This document shows positions 17,711 through 27,167 of a stretch of DNA of 52,587 bases, in pieces. The first letter of the stretch is position 1. Every line of letters begins with the position of its first letter. Source of the stretch: Synechococcaceae cyanobacterium (GTDB lineage Bacteria > Cyanobacteriota > Cyanobacteriia > PCC-6307 > Cyanobiaceae); assembly GCA_947378425.1 (NCBI GenBank), contig CANCJV010000030.1:1-52587 (forward strand). The letters run 5' to 3'. Below the pieces are notes generated by a model that was not told the DNA's origin, did not search any database, and was given only the letters and a program-made list of their open reading frames with translations. The position numbers were made by a program, and so were the translations under genes.

Positions 17711-18859
17711 TCAGGCCTCAGCCAGCAGGATGCGGCAGGCCCGGTCGCAGGCCAGCTCCAGTTCCGCCGGCGAGCGGCCCGCCAATTGCCAGAGCAGGGC
17801 CAGGCCGCCGGCTCCGACGCCCTCCTTGACGAAGCCGCGTTCATAGTCCCGAAGGGCCGGATGGCAGCTCGGACCGAAGTGCAGATCGGCGGCAAAAGCC
17901 AGGGGCTGCACATCCCAGTGGGTACCGATGCGCGCCAACAGCTCGGCCAGATCACTGCTCGGTTCATCGGCCACCCAGGCGGTGGTCCCCAGAGCCACCC
18001 GGGCGGCGATGGCCGGGCGCTGCTCCTCAGGCGCAAGGGCCAGGGCCAGGGCCAGCACCGCCGCCATCTGGCTGCCGCCGGCCAGCAACAGCGGCAGACC
18101 GGCCCCCGCGGCGGCCACGACCAGGGCCGCCGCCAGGGGTTGCATCGGATCGCCGAGGGCCGCCACCACGAGACAGGGATCAGCCGCCTCGCCCAGGCGT
18201 TCAGGACGAGGCACCAGGCCCGCCGCCGCCAGGCCCCGGCGCACCAGTTCGGCTTTGAGCCCATGAACCGGACCGGGCATGCTGCCGCTGACCAGTCCCG
18301 CCACCTCAAGGCCCAGCCCGCTCAGCAGCGCCTGGGCGGAGCTAGTGCCCCCGGGCACACACTCGGCGATCAGCAGCGGCCGGCCAGAGCGGGCCAGCCG
18401 CTCCCCCCAGAGGCGACCCTGCCGCAGCAGGGCCTGGACCCGTTGCGAAGCCATGGCGGCGCCGGTGCTGAGGCAGTTGGCCGGTCTCCTCTGACCGGCC
18501 AGCCGCAGATGGGGCACCGCCGGCGCGACGGCACAGCCCAGATCCACCATCAGAGGCACCAATCCCAGCTCGGCCGCCACCACCTGACTGATCAGGGCGG
18601 GGGACACCCCCGCCGGCAGCGGCGGCAGGCTGTGGGGCCGGCTTGCGGCCGGACCCTGCCACAGCAATTCGGCATCGGCCGCCGCCGTCTGCAGGCGCGA
18701 GGCCGGGGTGGCCCCGGCGGCGGAGATCCCCTCCACGGCGGCCGTCTCGGTGGCAGCGAGCAGCAACAGGATTTCCGTGGATCCGGGGTTGACTCGCCAG
18801 GGGCGGCACCAACGCTCGGCAGCGTCCTCAGTGCCGACCAGTCGGCGCAGGGGCCTCAA
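17711..18859 (-). CDS. UPF0284 protein (CobT-like, TIGR00303 family)
   Basis: A 382-residue protein distantly related to nicotinate-nucleotide:dimethylbenzimidazole phosphoribosyltransferase (CobT), which activates the lower ligand of cobamides. Matching segments are the N-terminal ILLLLAATETAAVEGISAAGA, VPLMVDLGCAV, CLSTGAAM, LLIAECVPGGTSSAQALL, LLLAGGSQMAAVLALALA and LHFGPSCHPALRDYERGFVKEG. The start is apparently a TTG at 18859 overlapping the DUF2232 stop (TTGA). It is the last gene of the topA unit. Because cyanobacteria make pseudocobalamin with adenine as lower ligand, a role in adenine phosphoribosylation is a reasonable but unproven idea. Confidence 0.88.
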   Translation of the reverse strand: MRPLRRLVGTEDAAERWCRPWRVNPGSTEILLLLAATETAAVEGISAAGATPASRLQTAAADAELLWQGPAASRPHSLPPLPAGVSPALISQVVAAELGLVPLMVDLGCAVAPAVPHLRLAGQRRPANCLSTGAAMASQRVQALLRQGRLWGERLARSGRPLLIAECVPGGTSSAQALLSGLGLEVAGLVSGSMPGPVHGLKAELVRRGLAAAGLVPRPERLGEAADPCLVVAALGDPMQPLAAALVVAAAGAGLPLLLAGGSQMAAVLALALALAPEEQRPAIAARVALGTTAWVADEPSSDLAELLARIGTHWDVQPLAFAADLHFGPSCHPALRDYERGFVKEGVGAGGLALLWQLAGRSPAELELACDRACRILLAEA

Positions 18860-19515
18860 AGGGGATCGAGCGCCACCAGCGATCGCAGGGCCGGCGGTGG
18901 CTCGCTGATCGGCGAATGCAGGCGCGGAAAGATCCAGTAGGCAACAGCGTGGAGGCAGAGCACCACCAACAGGTTCTGGATCAGCACCAGAGCCAGGGCC
19001 GCCAGTTGCACCTGCAGCAGATCAAAGCCGGGCCCCAGGCCGAACAGCCCCCAGAGCCGCTCCAGCAGACCGGCGGCGGCGGACGTGATCACCACCCAGA
19101 GGTTCTCGCCCACCATCACCGACAGCACAGCCACCCGCACCAGGAAGCCCACGGCCCCGATCAGCCCCCCCACCGGCAGGGTGATCCACCAGCTCAGACG
19201 ACGGCACCAGCCCCAGCCGAGCCAGAGGGCCAGGAACCCATAGGGAAACAGCACCAGCGGCCCCCGGATCGGGCCCATCAGGGCCAGCAACAGCAGGGCC
19301 GTGACCGCCACCCCTTCGAGGGCACAGCGCCAACCGTGGCGCAGCTGCAGCAGAGCCAGGGGCAGGGGCAGGGCCAGCTGGAACAGGGGACTGCCCACCG
19401 GCAGGTAGTACAGCGCCAGCCAGAGCAGGGCCGTGGCTGCGGCCAGATAGGCGGTGTCCATCAGCTGGCGCGCCTGGCGGGCACTGAGCTGGCGGTTCTG
19501 GGGACGACGCTCCAT
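18856..19515 (-). CDS. DUF2232-family membrane protein
   Basis: A 219-residue membrane protein with about six helices: ALLWLALYYLPVG, LFQLALPLPLALLQLRHGW, GVAVTALLLLALMGPIRG, FPYGFLALWLGWGWC, the LPVGGLIGAVGFLVRVAVLS region, and a long final helix in LVLIQNLLVVLCLHAVAYWIF. The alternating helices and the RHGWRCA loop resemble the YybS/DUF2232 family, which includes energy-coupling-factor-like S components. The ATG at 19515 lies one base after the stop of the lipoprotein gene; the frame is open upstream, but that stretch is Arg/Pro-rich. The TGA overlaps the start of the CobT-like gene, so if that gene handles cobamides a transport role would fit, though this is inference. Confidence 0.83.
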   Translation of the reverse strand: MERRPQNRQLSARQARQLMDTAYLAAATALLWLALYYLPVGSPLFQLALPLPLALLQLRHGWRCALEGVAVTALLLLALMGPIRGPLVLFPYGFLALWLGWGWCRRLSWWITLPVGGLIGAVGFLVRVAVLSVMVGENLWVVITSAAAGLLERLWGLFGLGPGFDLLQVQLAALALVLIQNLLVVLCLHAVAYWIFPRLHSPISEPPPALRSLVALDPL

Positions 19516-19516
19516 C

Positions 19517-20122
19517 TCAGCGGGGGGCCGGAGCGGGACGCACCGTCGGCGCTGGCGCGGCGGTGGCGGCGGCACCCGCCGGGGCAGCAGATCCAGCCCC
19601 GATGCGCTCGATCGTCTCCACCTCAAAGGGCACGCCCGCCGCCCGCAGAGCCTGGGTCACCACCTCGGCCGGCGCCGAGGCATCGGCCTGGGGCAGCAGG
19701 ATCGTCACCCGATAGGGGGCAGGCCGCCCCGCCACCGGCAGCGGCGTGGGCCGGGCCGTTCCAGAGGCCGGGGGCACCGTTGTCGCGGCCATGGATCGGC
19801 CCTTGCCCTCCGGTGGAGTCTTCCCCTCGTCGGAGGTCTTACCAGGGGTGATGGCGGGGCTTGTGCCGTCGGCAGTGGTCCGGCCCGGGCTGACGCCGGA
19901 GGACGGGGTCGCCGAGCCGCCCGGGCCCGTTGACATGGAGCCGCTCACCCCGGATCGAGCGCCGGCGACAGCGGAACTTCCGGCGGGGGCGGCGGGAGCT
20001 CCCGAGAAACTGCGGGAGAGGGCATCCCCGAGGCGGGTGCCGCTGCAGCCTGCCAGCGCCAGGGGCAGCAGGACAGCCGCCAGAGGGCCGCAACGCCGGG
20101 CAACGGGCACGGGAAGGCTCAA
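19517..20122 (-). CDS. Small lipoprotein, Ala/Pro/Thr-rich
   Basis: A 201-residue exported protein with a lipobox (LPLALAGC, lipidation Cys26). A long Ser/Gly/Pro/Thr linker (about 30-130) follows, then a short ordered stretch near 135-172 with [21 protein letters not shown] and [11 protein letters not shown], and another low-complexity tail. The start is a TTG overlapping the topA stop (TTGA); a GTG four codons in is an alternative. Stop and next ATG are separated by a single base. Tight packing between topA and DUF2232 is what most supports it as a gene. No function recognised. Confidence 0.78.
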   Translation of the reverse strand: MSLPVPVARRCGPLAAVLLPLALAGCSGTRLGDALSRSFSGAPAAPAGSSAVAGARSGVSGSMSTGPGGSATPSSGVSPGRTTADGTSPAITPGKTSDEGKTPPEGKGRSMAATTVPPASGTARPTPLPVAGRPAPYRVTILLPQADASAPAEVVTQALRAAGVPFEVETIERIGAGSAAPAGAAATAAPAPTVRPAPAPR

Positions 20123-22878
20123 CTGCCCGCCGGCTTGATCACCCGCACGGCACTGGCGCGCAGGCGGCCGGTCTTGGTCGTGCCAGGGGGCTTGGGAGCC
20201 GCCGCCTTGGGCGTCGCAGTCCTGGTCGTCGTGGACTTGGCCGCACTGGTCTTGGCGCTGGCTCGGCTACTGCCTGTTGTCGTGGCCTTGCCCTTGGACT
20301 TGGTCTTACCCGCGGCTGCCTTGGCCGCCAGCAGCTCCACCGACTGCTCCAGGGTGATCGTCTCGGCGGTGGTGCCCTCCGGCAGGGAGGCGTTGAGCTT
20401 GCCCTGCTTCACGTAAAGCCCATAGGGACCATCAAAGAGCTGGATCGCCTCTGCGGCTCCGGCGGGGGTACCCAGATCCTTGAGGGCAGTGCGGCCGCCG
20501 CGGCCCTTCTTGGGCATCGCCAGCAACTCCATCGCCCGCTCCAGGCTGATCAGCAGCACGTCATCCTCGGCCTTGAGGGAGCGGTAGTCCTTCTCCCCCT
20601 TGCCCTTGTCATGCACCACATAGGGCCCGAAACGCCCCAGCCCGGCCTGCACTTTGCCGCCATCGGCATGCTGGCCGAGATCGCGGGGCAACCGCAACAG
20701 ACCCAGGGCATCCGCCAGGCCCAGTTCCTCCGGCTTGACTCCCTTGGGCAGGGAGGCTCGCTTGGGCTTGGGGTTGTCCTCGCTCACCTGGCCCCGCTGC
20801 AGGTAGGGCCCGTACTGACCGAAGAGCAGATAGATCTCATCGCCGGTTTCCGGATCGGTGCCGAGAGCCTCCGGACCATCCGCCTTCTGTTTGAGGATCA
20901 GCTCAGCCTTCTCGGCGTCGAGATCCCCGGGGGTGATTTCGGCCGGCAAGGTGGCCTTGAGCAGCTCCTCGGTGCCATCGTCACTGACCCGCTTGGTCTC
21001 GAGGTAGGCACCGAACCGGCCGATGCGCACCACACAGGGAAGACCCTCGAGCTCCACTGTGCGGGAGGCGCCGGGGTCGATGTCGCCTTCGCGCTGCTGC
21101 ACCTGGGTTTCCAGGCCCTTCTCGCCCTTGTAGAAACCCTCCAGATAGGGAAGCCAGGACACCTTGCCCGTGGAGATCTCGTCGAGGGTGGACTCCATCC
21201 GGGCCGTGAAGCTCGTGTCGACCAGATCGGGAAAGTGCTCCTCCAGCAGGGCCGTGACCGCAAAGGCAGTGAAGCTGGGGATCAGGGCATTGCTCGCCAG
21301 CGTGGCGTAACCGCGATCGACGATCGTGCCGATGATGCTGGCGTAGGTGGAAGGGCGACCGATGCCCTCCTTCTCCAGGGTCTTGACCAGGGCCGCCTCG
21401 CTGTAGCGGGCGGGAGGCTGGGTCTGGTGTCCGAGGGCCTCGACGGACTTGCAGCCCGGGGCATCGCCCACCGCCAGGGCCGGCAGCAGCACCTCCTGGC
21501 CCTCCAGGGCGGCGTCGGGGTCATCACTGCCCTCCACGTAGGCGCGGAAGAAGCCGGCGAAGTCGATGCGCTTGCCGCTGGCCCGGAACAGGGCCGGACC
21601 GGTGGGGGAGGCAGCGGCGGCCTCGAGATCGACAGCCAGCATCGTCAACCTGGCATCGGCCATCTGGCTGGCCACGGTGCGCTTCCAGATCAGCTCGTAC
21701 AGGGCCAGATCGCGACCATCCAGCCCCGTTTCACTGGGGGTGCGGAAGCTCTCGCCGGCAGGGCGGATCGCCTCGTGAGCCTCCTGGGCATTGCGGGCCT
21801 TGGTGGAGAACTGGCGGGGCGCCGGGCTGAGGTACTCCTTGCCGTAACGCTGGGCGACGCAGGCGCGGGACGCCTGGATCGCCTGATCCGAGAGATGCAC
21901 CGAATCGGTGCGCATGTAGGTGATGAAGCCCTTCTCGTAGAGGCCCTGGGCCGTGCGCATCGTCTCCCGGGCCGAAAGCCGCAGCTTGCGGTTGGACTCC
22001 TGCTGCAGGGTGCTGGTGGTGAAGGGCGGTACGGGTTTGCGCACCGTGGGCTTCTCCTCCACCGAGGCCACCCGCCAGGGGCCGCTCTCGACGGCCTGCT
22101 GCAACAGGCGGGCTTCGGCCTCGCTCAGCAGCTTCACCTTGCTGCCGGCCTTGAGACCGCCGGTGTTCTCGTCGAAATCGGAGCCGCCGGCGATGCGCTC
22201 GCCCTTGAGGTGAGTGAGCTTGGCCTCAAAACCTGCTCCCTGCTGCTCGAGCTTCGCCTTGAGGTCCCAGTAACTGCCGCTATGAAACGCCCGTCGGGCC
22301 CGCTCCCGCTGCACCAGCAGACGCACCGCCACCGACTGAACCCGGCCGGCGGACAGGCCCCAGGCCACCTTTTTCCAGAGCAGGGGCGAGAGGGTGTAGC
22401 CCACCAGCCGATCGAGGATGCGGCGGGTTTCCTGGGCGTGGACCAGCTCCATGTCCAGCTCCCGGGTGGCATCGAGAGCCCTTCCGATCGCCTCCTTGGT
22501 GATCTCGTGAAAGACCATCCGCTTGACCGGCACCTTGGGGGCCAGCAGCTGCAACAGGTGCCAGCTGATGCTCTCGCCCTCGCGGTCTTCGTCCGTGGCC
22601 AGTAGCAACCGATCAGCGCCCTTGAGGGCCTCCTTGAGCTCCTTGACGATCTTTTTCTTGTCCTTCGGCACCACGTAGAGCGGCTCGAAGTCGTTGGCGG
22701 TGTTCACGCCGAGATTGGCCCATTTCTCGCCCTTGTGGGCCGCCGGAATCTCACTGGCGTTGTTGGGGAGATCGCGCACGTGGCCCATCGAGGCCTCGAC
22801 ACGGAAGTCCTTCGGCAGGAAGCCCCGGATGGTTTTGGCCTTGGTGGGGCTCTCGACGATGACCAGGGTGTGGGTCAC
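20119..22878 (-). CDS. topA: DNA topoisomerase I
   Basis: Type IA topoisomerase that relaxes negative supercoils by transient single-strand breaks. Toprim acidic residues are Glu9 ([10 protein letters not shown]) and Asp96/Asp98 in ATDEDREGE. The catalytic tyrosine is Tyr321 in [22 protein letters not shown] marks the DNA-binding core. The C-terminal half has repeated topo-C modules (for example [35 protein letters not shown]) instead of cysteine zinc ribbons, and ends in a Lys/Thr/Ala-rich tail of about 80 residues. Length 919 is normal for cyanobacteria. Starts with GTG. First gene of the unit topA-lipoprotein-DUF2232-UPF0284, divergent from ndhB across 130 bases. Confidence 0.98.
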   Translation of the reverse strand: MTHTLVIVESPTKAKTIRGFLPKDFRVEASMGHVRDLPNNASEIPAAHKGEKWANLGVNTANDFEPLYVVPKDKKKIVKELKEALKGADRLLLATDEDREGESISWHLLQLLAPKVPVKRMVFHEITKEAIGRALDATRELDMELVHAQETRRILDRLVGYTLSPLLWKKVAWGLSAGRVQSVAVRLLVQRERARRAFHSGSYWDLKAKLEQQGAGFEAKLTHLKGERIAGGSDFDENTGGLKAGSKVKLLSEAEARLLQQAVESGPWRVASVEEKPTVRKPVPPFTTSTLQQESNRKLRLSARETMRTAQGLYEKGFITYMRTDSVHLSDQAIQASRACVAQRYGKEYLSPAPRQFSTKARNAQEAHEAIRPAGESFRTPSETGLDGRDLALYELIWKRTVASQMADARLTMLAVDLEAAAASPTGPALFRASGKRIDFAGFFRAYVEGSDDPDAALEGQEVLLPALAVGDAPGCKSVEALGHQTQPPARYSEAALVKTLEKEGIGRPSTYASIIGTIVDRGYATLASNALIPSFTAFAVTALLEEHFPDLVDTSFTARMESTLDEISTGKVSWLPYLEGFYKGEKGLETQVQQREGDIDPGASRTVELEGLPCVVRIGRFGAYLETKRVSDDGTEELLKATLPAEITPGDLDAEKAELILKQKADGPEALGTDPETGDEIYLLFGQYGPYLQRGQVSEDNPKPKRASLPKGVKPEELGLADALGLLRLPRDLGQHADGGKVQAGLGRFGPYVVHDKGKGEKDYRSLKAEDDVLLISLERAMELLAMPKKGRGGRTALKDLGTPAGAAEAIQLFDGPYGLYVKQGKLNASLPEGTTAETITLEQSVELLAAKAAAGKTKSKGKATTTGSSRASAKTSAAKSTTTRTATPKAAAPKPPGTTKTGRLRASAVRVIKPAGS

Positions 22879-23008
22879 GGATAGGCGCTGTATCGCTTCC
22901 TTCTTTATCGCATCACTGGCCGAGCCGTGCGCTGCCGCTCACCGAAGGCCACGGTCGCCACCAGGCCATGACCGCTACAGTCCGCAGCACTGAAGCCTTA
23001 TCCGCGCC

Positions 23009-24622
23009 GTGGCTGACGTGTTTTTCGCCGCCACTCCTACCGCCGTGGCCGCTTCCACAGCAGCCGATGCCACGGCAGCGATCGGAGCCGGTCTGAGTAC
23101 TGGCAGTCTCAACCTGCAGCTCAATGCAGCTTCCATCGCCCCGGAAGCCGCCGTTCTGGTGGCCCTGCTGATCTGTCTGCTGGTGGACCTGGCCGGGGAG
23201 AAGGCGGCCAGCCGCTGGGTACCGCCGATCTGTTACGGCGGTCTCGGCAGTGCCTTGGTGCTGCTCGCCCTGCAGTGGAACGCCCCCCTGGAACCCTCCT
23301 TCCTCGGCGCCTTCCTGGCGGACAACCTGGCCATCGCCATGCGGGCGGTGGTGGCAGCTTCCACTTTGATCTCCCTGCTGCTGAGCTGGCGCTACGTCGA
23401 GCGCAGCGGCACACCGGTGGGGGAATACGCCGCCATCCTGCTGGCCGCGACCCTTGGGGGCATGGTCCTGTGCGGCGCCACCGACCTGATCAGCATCTTC
23501 ATCTCACTGGAAACCCTTTCAGTTTCCAGTTACCTGTTGGCGGGCTACATGAAGCGCGACGCCCGCAGTTCCGAAGCCGCTCTCAAGTACCTGCTGGTGG
23601 GTTCAGCAGCCGCTGCGGTGTTCCTCTACGGAGCCTCCCTGCTGTACGGCCTCAGCGGCGGTGCCACCAGCCTCGATGCGATCTCGATCGCCCTGCGCAC
23701 CTCCGATACGCCGATCACCGCCCTGGCCCTGGTGTTTGTGCTGGCCACAGTGGCCTTCAAGATTGCTGCGGTCCCCTTCCACCAGTGGACCCCGGATGTC
23801 TACGAAGGTTCACCAACTCCAGTGGTGGCTTTTCTTTCGGTGGGTTCCAAGGCCGCTGGTTTTGCCCTGGCCCTGAGGATTCTGGTGGGCTGCTTCGAGA
23901 GTTTCGATGCTCAGTGGAAGTTCCTGTTCACGGTGTTGGCTGTTCTGAGCATGGTGTTGGGCAACGTGGTTGCCCTGGCTCAGACGTCGATGAAACGGAT
24001 GCTGGCCTACAGCTCGATCGGCCAGGCTGGTTTCGTCATGATCGGTCTGGTCTGTGGCACCGAGGATGGCTTCTCCGCCATGGTCCTTTACATCGCCGCC
24101 TACCTGTTCATGAATCTGGGAGCATTCGCCTGCATCATTCTTTTCTCTCTGCGCACCGGCAGTGATCGCATTGCCGATTACGCCGGTCTCTATCAGAAGG
24201 ATCCCCTGATCACCCTGGGCCTGAGCCTCTGCCTTCTGTCCCTCGGTGGCATCCCACCGATGCTTGGCTTCTTCGGCAAGATCTATCTCTTCTTCGCCGG
24301 TTGGGCCGACCATCAATATCTGCTTGTTGTCGTTGGATTGGTTACCTCAGTGGTGTCAATCTACTACTACATCTCCGTCATTAAGATGATGGTTGTCAAG
24401 GAGCCCCAGGAGGCTTCTGATGTGGTCAAGAGCTACCCGGCGATCAGCTGGAGTCTCGCCGGCATGCAGCCGCTGCGGGCCGCCCTCGTCGGTTGTGTCC
24501 TGGTGACCGCCGTCGGCGGCATCCTGTCGAGCCCGCTCTTCAACTGGGCCAGTTCCACCGTGGCCGGCACACCCATCCTGCAGCAGGCGATCGCCAGTGC
24601 CGCTTCGGTTCCTCTTGCCTGA
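23009..24622 (+). CDS. ndhB: NAD(P)H-quinone oxidoreductase subunit 2
   Basis: A proton-pumping antiporter-like subunit of the NDH-1 complex, used in respiration, cyclic electron flow and CO2 uptake. It has 537 residues and about 14 helices. Motifs include [21 protein letters not shown] (with the helix-5 Glu), [36 protein letters not shown] with the preceding Lys, [16 protein letters not shown] and [13 protein letters not shown]. The GTG at 23009 begins MADVFF; the first 40 residues are variable and Ala/Thr-rich. Divergent from topA. The next gene is an ATPase 13 bases downstream. Confidence 0.98.
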   Translation: MADVFFAATPTAVAASTAADATAAIGAGLSTGSLNLQLNAASIAPEAAVLVALLICLLVDLAGEKAASRWVPPICYGGLGSALVLLALQWNAPLEPSFLGAFLADNLAIAMRAVVAASTLISLLLSWRYVERSGTPVGEYAAILLAATLGGMVLCGATDLISIFISLETLSVSSYLLAGYMKRDARSSEAALKYLLVGSAAAAVFLYGASLLYGLSGGATSLDAISIALRTSDTPITALALVFVLATVAFKIAAVPFHQWTPDVYEGSPTPVVAFLSVGSKAAGFALALRILVGCFESFDAQWKFLFTVLAVLSMVLGNVVALAQTSMKRMLAYSSIGQAGFVMIGLVCGTEDGFSAMVLYIAAYLFMNLGAFACIILFSLRTGSDRIADYAGLYQKDPLITLGLSLCLLSLGGIPPMLGFFGKIYLFFAGWADHQYLLVVVGLVTSVVSIYYYISVIKMMVVKEPQEASDVVKSYPAISWSLAGMQPLRAALVGCVLVTAVGGILSSPLFNWASSTVAGTPILQQAIASAASVPLA

Positions 24623-24635
24623 GCAAGGTCCCACG

Positions 24636-25415
24636 ATGGCTCTGCGTGGAAAACGGGAGCCCGAAGCCCGGCTCCGAGGTACAGCCCCCAGAACCACTGC
24701 AGCCGGATCGGTTGCACCTTGCCCGGTTGCCCAGCTCGATCAGATCGCCAAGATTTATGGCAGCGGCGACACCGAGGTTCGAGCGCTCGACGACCTCAAT
24801 CTGACGGTCAATCGCGGCGAGTATCTGGCGATGATGGGCTCATCAGGATCGGGCAAGAGCACAGCGATGAACATCCTGGGCTGCCTCGATCGCCCCAGCT
24901 CCGGCACCTATCGCCTCAACGGAATCCCGGTGGAGCATCTCGATGACGATGAACTCGCCGATCTGCGCAACCGCGAGCTGGGTTTTGTGTTCCAGCAATT
25001 CCATCTGCTGCCCCAGCTCAGCGCCCTCGACAACGTCACGCTGCCGATGATCTATGCCGGCATTCCCTTGAAGGAGCGCCGTGAGAGGGCGGCCGCGGCC
25101 TTGCAGCGGGTGGGGCTAGGCCAGCGACTCGAGAACCGGCCCAACCAGCTCTCCGGTGGCCAGCAGCAGCGAGTGGCAGTGGCCCGCGCCATCATCAATC
25201 AACCGATCCTGCTGCTGGCCGATGAACCCACCGGCGCCCTCGATTCCAGCACCACGCGCGAAGTGCTCGATCTGTTCGACGAACTGCATCATCAGGGAAT
25301 GACCATCCTGATGGTGACCCATGAGCACGACGTGGCCGACAGGGCTGAACGGGTGTTGCAGTTCAAGGATGGCCACATCGTCGATGGGCTCGGCGACTGG
25401 ATCCACCACGTCTGA
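24636..25415 (+). CDS. ABC transporter ATP-binding protein, LolD/MacB/DevA-like
   Basis: An ATPase of the family that serves mechanotransmission-type exporters. Walker [11 protein letters not shown]-loop [10 protein letters not shown], signature [10 protein letters not shown], Walker [13 protein letters not shown] and the H-loop MVTHEHD are all intact. About 30 extra residues precede the usual [10 protein letters not shown]. The ATG at 24636 is 13 bases after ndhB and has AAGG upstream, so it is probably co-transcribed with ndhB. No DevB/DevC or MacB/LolC-type permease is adjacent, since the next gene converges from the other strand. The partner must be encoded elsewhere. Confidence 0.92.
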   Translation: MALRGKREPEARLRGTAPRTTAAGSVAPCPVAQLDQIAKIYGSGDTEVRALDDLNLTVNRGEYLAMMGSSGSGKSTAMNILGCLDRPSSGTYRLNGIPVEHLDDDELADLRNRELGFVFQQFHLLPQLSALDNVTLPMIYAGIPLKERRERAAAALQRVGLGQRLENRPNQLSGGQQQRVAVARAIINQPILLLADEPTGALDSSTTREVLDLFDELHHQGMTILMVTHEHDVADRAERVLQFKDGHIVDGLGDWIHHV

Positions 25416-25494
25416 GCCACGAAGCTCATGCGGCCGTGGACATGACCGGGCGCTGCCACCCGGGGCAGCAGCGCCTCCATGGGGTGCGCCTAGA

Positions 25495-26838
25495 TCAGAG
25501 AAAATGGATGCTGAGAGTTGCAACGAAACCATCCTTGCTGACCCCCAGCAAGGTGGTGGTGCCAACATCACGAATGATCTGAAGATCACCGCTGCCATCG
25601 GGACCGGTGCTGCCCAGGGTGTAGGGCGTCGACGCGGTCAGAATCTCGATGATGTCGCCCTCAACGGCGCTGAAATCGACGATCACATCCGAATTCTTGG
25701 AGAGAACGAACACGTCTGCACCCAAGCCACCGGTGGAGGTGTCATTACCCGCGTTGCCCGTGATGCGATCGTTGTCCTGACCACCGAACAGCTCGTCGTC
25801 ACCCAGATCGCCGAACAGTTGATCGTTGCCGGCGTTGCCGCGCAGCACATCCCCGTCCTTGCCGCCGCGCAAGGTGTCATCGCCGGCACCACCCTGGATG
25901 GAGTCGAACCCCTCATTGCCATTGAGGAAATCATTGCCCAGATCGCCGAACAGCTGATCATTGCCGACGCCGCCGATCAGCTGATCTTCATCCTTGCCGC
26001 CGTGCAGCGTGTCATCTCCGGCGCCACCATCGACGGTATCGGCACCCTCATTGCCATTGAGGAAATCATTGCCTAGATCGCCGAACAGCTGATCATTGCC
26101 AGTGCCGCCGATCAGCTGATCGCCATCCTTGCCGCCATACAGCGTGTCATCACCGGCGCCACCATCGACGGTATCGGCTCCCTCATTGCCGTTGAGAACA
26201 TCGTTGCCCAAATCGCCGAACAGCTGATCGTTGCCGACGCCGCCGATCAGCTGATCGCCATCCTTGCCCCCGTACAGCGTGTCATCTCCGGCGCCACCAT
26301 CGACGGTATCGGCACCCTCATTGCCATTGAGGAAATCAGCCTCATCGCCACCGGAGAGGGAATCGGATCCTGCCAGACCGCGGATGATGTCGGCTCCGGT
26401 GAAGGCGGCGAGGGTATCGTTGTCGCCAGAACCGGTGAGCTGATCGGCTCCCTTGAAAATATCCTCAACCAGAGCATAGGGCGTGCCGGCATTGATGAAA
26501 TCAAAGGCAACCTGACCATTGACGGAGGCACCGGAGAATTCATAAAGAAGCGGCGTTTCCGCCGTGGCACCGGCATACTGCTGATAACCAGTGAACGTGG
26601 AAGTACCATAAATCTGCTGCTGCAGATCGACGAGATTAAACGTACCGAAATAACGCTGCAACCGATCCAGGGGATCAAGAATGTCAATCTCAACAGGGGA
26701 AGCTGCCGTGATGCTCTGCAGGGAATCGGGCGGGATGTAACTGGTGCTCGCCGGACTCATGTCGACGCCGCCGTAAGCCTTCAACACAACCACGGTAGAC
26801 ACTCCAACGAAGGTGAACTGGGATATTCGGACAGACAA
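25495..26838 (-). CDS. RTX (hemolysin-type calcium-binding) repeat protein
   Basis: A 447-residue secreted-type protein. The first 130 residues are not of a family I recognise ([37 protein letters not shown]). From about 135 to 375 come glycine/aspartate nonapeptides (GGxGxDxLx) that form a calcium-binding parallel beta-roll, including four 45-residue units. The C-terminal 70 residues ([17 protein letters not shown] onward) resemble the uncleaved type I secretion signal region. No type I exporter is adjacent. The start is uncertain: a TTG at 26838 gives the longest form, while an ATG at 26760 and several GTGs lie between. It has no enzymatic domain, so an adhesive or S-layer-like surface role is possible. 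Confidence 0.88.
   Translation of the reverse strand: MSVRISQFTFVGVSTVVVLKAYGGVDMSPASTSYIPPDSLQSITAASPVEIDILDPLDRLQRYFGTFNLVDLQQQIYGTSTFTGYQQYAGATAETPLLYEFSGASVNGQVAFDFINAGTPYALVEDIFKGADQLTGSGDNDTLAAFTGADIIRGLAGSDSLSGGDEADFLNGNEGADTVDGGAGDDTLYGGKDGDQLIGGVGNDQLFGDLGNDVLNGNEGADTVDGGAGDDTLYGGKDGDQLIGGTGNDQLFGDLGNDFLNGNEGADTVDGGAGDDTLHGGKDEDQLIGGVGNDQLFGDLGNDFLNGNEGFDSIQGGAGDDTLRGGKDGDVLRGNAGNDQLFGDLGDDELFGGQDNDRITGNAGNDTSTGGLGADVFVLSKNSDVIVDFSAVEGDIIEILTASTPYTLGSTGPDGSGDLQIIRDVGTTTLLGVSKDGFVATLSIHFL
25789..26328 (-). repeat. Four tandem 135-bp units inside the RTX gene
   Basis: Units 26194-26328, 26059-26193, 25924-26058 and 25789-25923 each encode 45 residues beginning NGNEG and ending in FGDLG(N/D)D plus two residues. 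The first three are nearly identical at protein level, differing at a few positions (Val/Thr, Tyr/His, Gly/Glu, Val/Phe). The fourth is more diverged. The pattern indicates recent in-frame duplication and is prone to copy-number change or misassembly. Confidence 0.92.
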
Positions 26839-26943
26839 TTCTGTCGATTGCCTAACCTCACTGATAGCATCAACTTAGATACGCTGTCAACAGAGCCATC
26901 GCTTAGCCTTAGATTTGCGGCAACTTTGCCGTTGCCTTGCCTG

Positions 26944-26985
26944 GGCTTAGCTATAGCCAGGCCAGGTCTTGGCTATAGCTAAGCC
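26944..26985 (-). repeat. 16-bp perfect inverted repeat plus a third half-copy
   Basis: Arms 26944-26959 and 26970-26985 are exact reverse complements (core TTAGCTATAGCC), with a 10-base loop. A third, near-identical copy of the right arm, with one mismatch (TGGCCATAGCTAA), follows at 26987-26999 with a 17-base period. It lies between the M23 peptidase stop and the RTX gene start, both leftward. There is no clean T-run after it, so it is either a Rho-independent-like hairpin for the M23 gene or an operator upstream of the RTX gene. The remaining bases of this 329-bp gap (26839-27167) show no gene. Confidence 0.75.
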
Positions 26986-27167
26986 TTGGCCATAGCTAAA
27001 TCTTTGCCTGGCTTTCTCCCTGTGAGACCTGAGTGCCTTGGTCATGGTCGCCAGCAGGAGCGCCACGACGGACTTTCCCCGAGGCCAAAGCCCCTTGCTG
27101 CCGCCCAGCCTTCGTCGCCGACCAGCAACACATTGGTCTGACAGGGGGCATCGGCCCTTGCCGGAAC

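Noticed and set aside
17579-18940. A 453-codon rightward frame opposite the UPF0284 gene
   Set aside because: Arg/Gln/Gly/His-rich with no family features; the opposite strand is a clear family member.
19930-22605. An 891-codon rightward open frame antisense to topA
   Set aside because: The topA frame has every catalytic motif. The antisense translation is Gly/Leu/Gln/His-rich with no domain, a common artefact opposite GC-rich genes.
25789-26328. 135-bp repeats as a possible CRISPR or non-coding array
   Set aside because: They stay in frame and encode RTX calcium-binding nonapeptides; there are no unique spacers.
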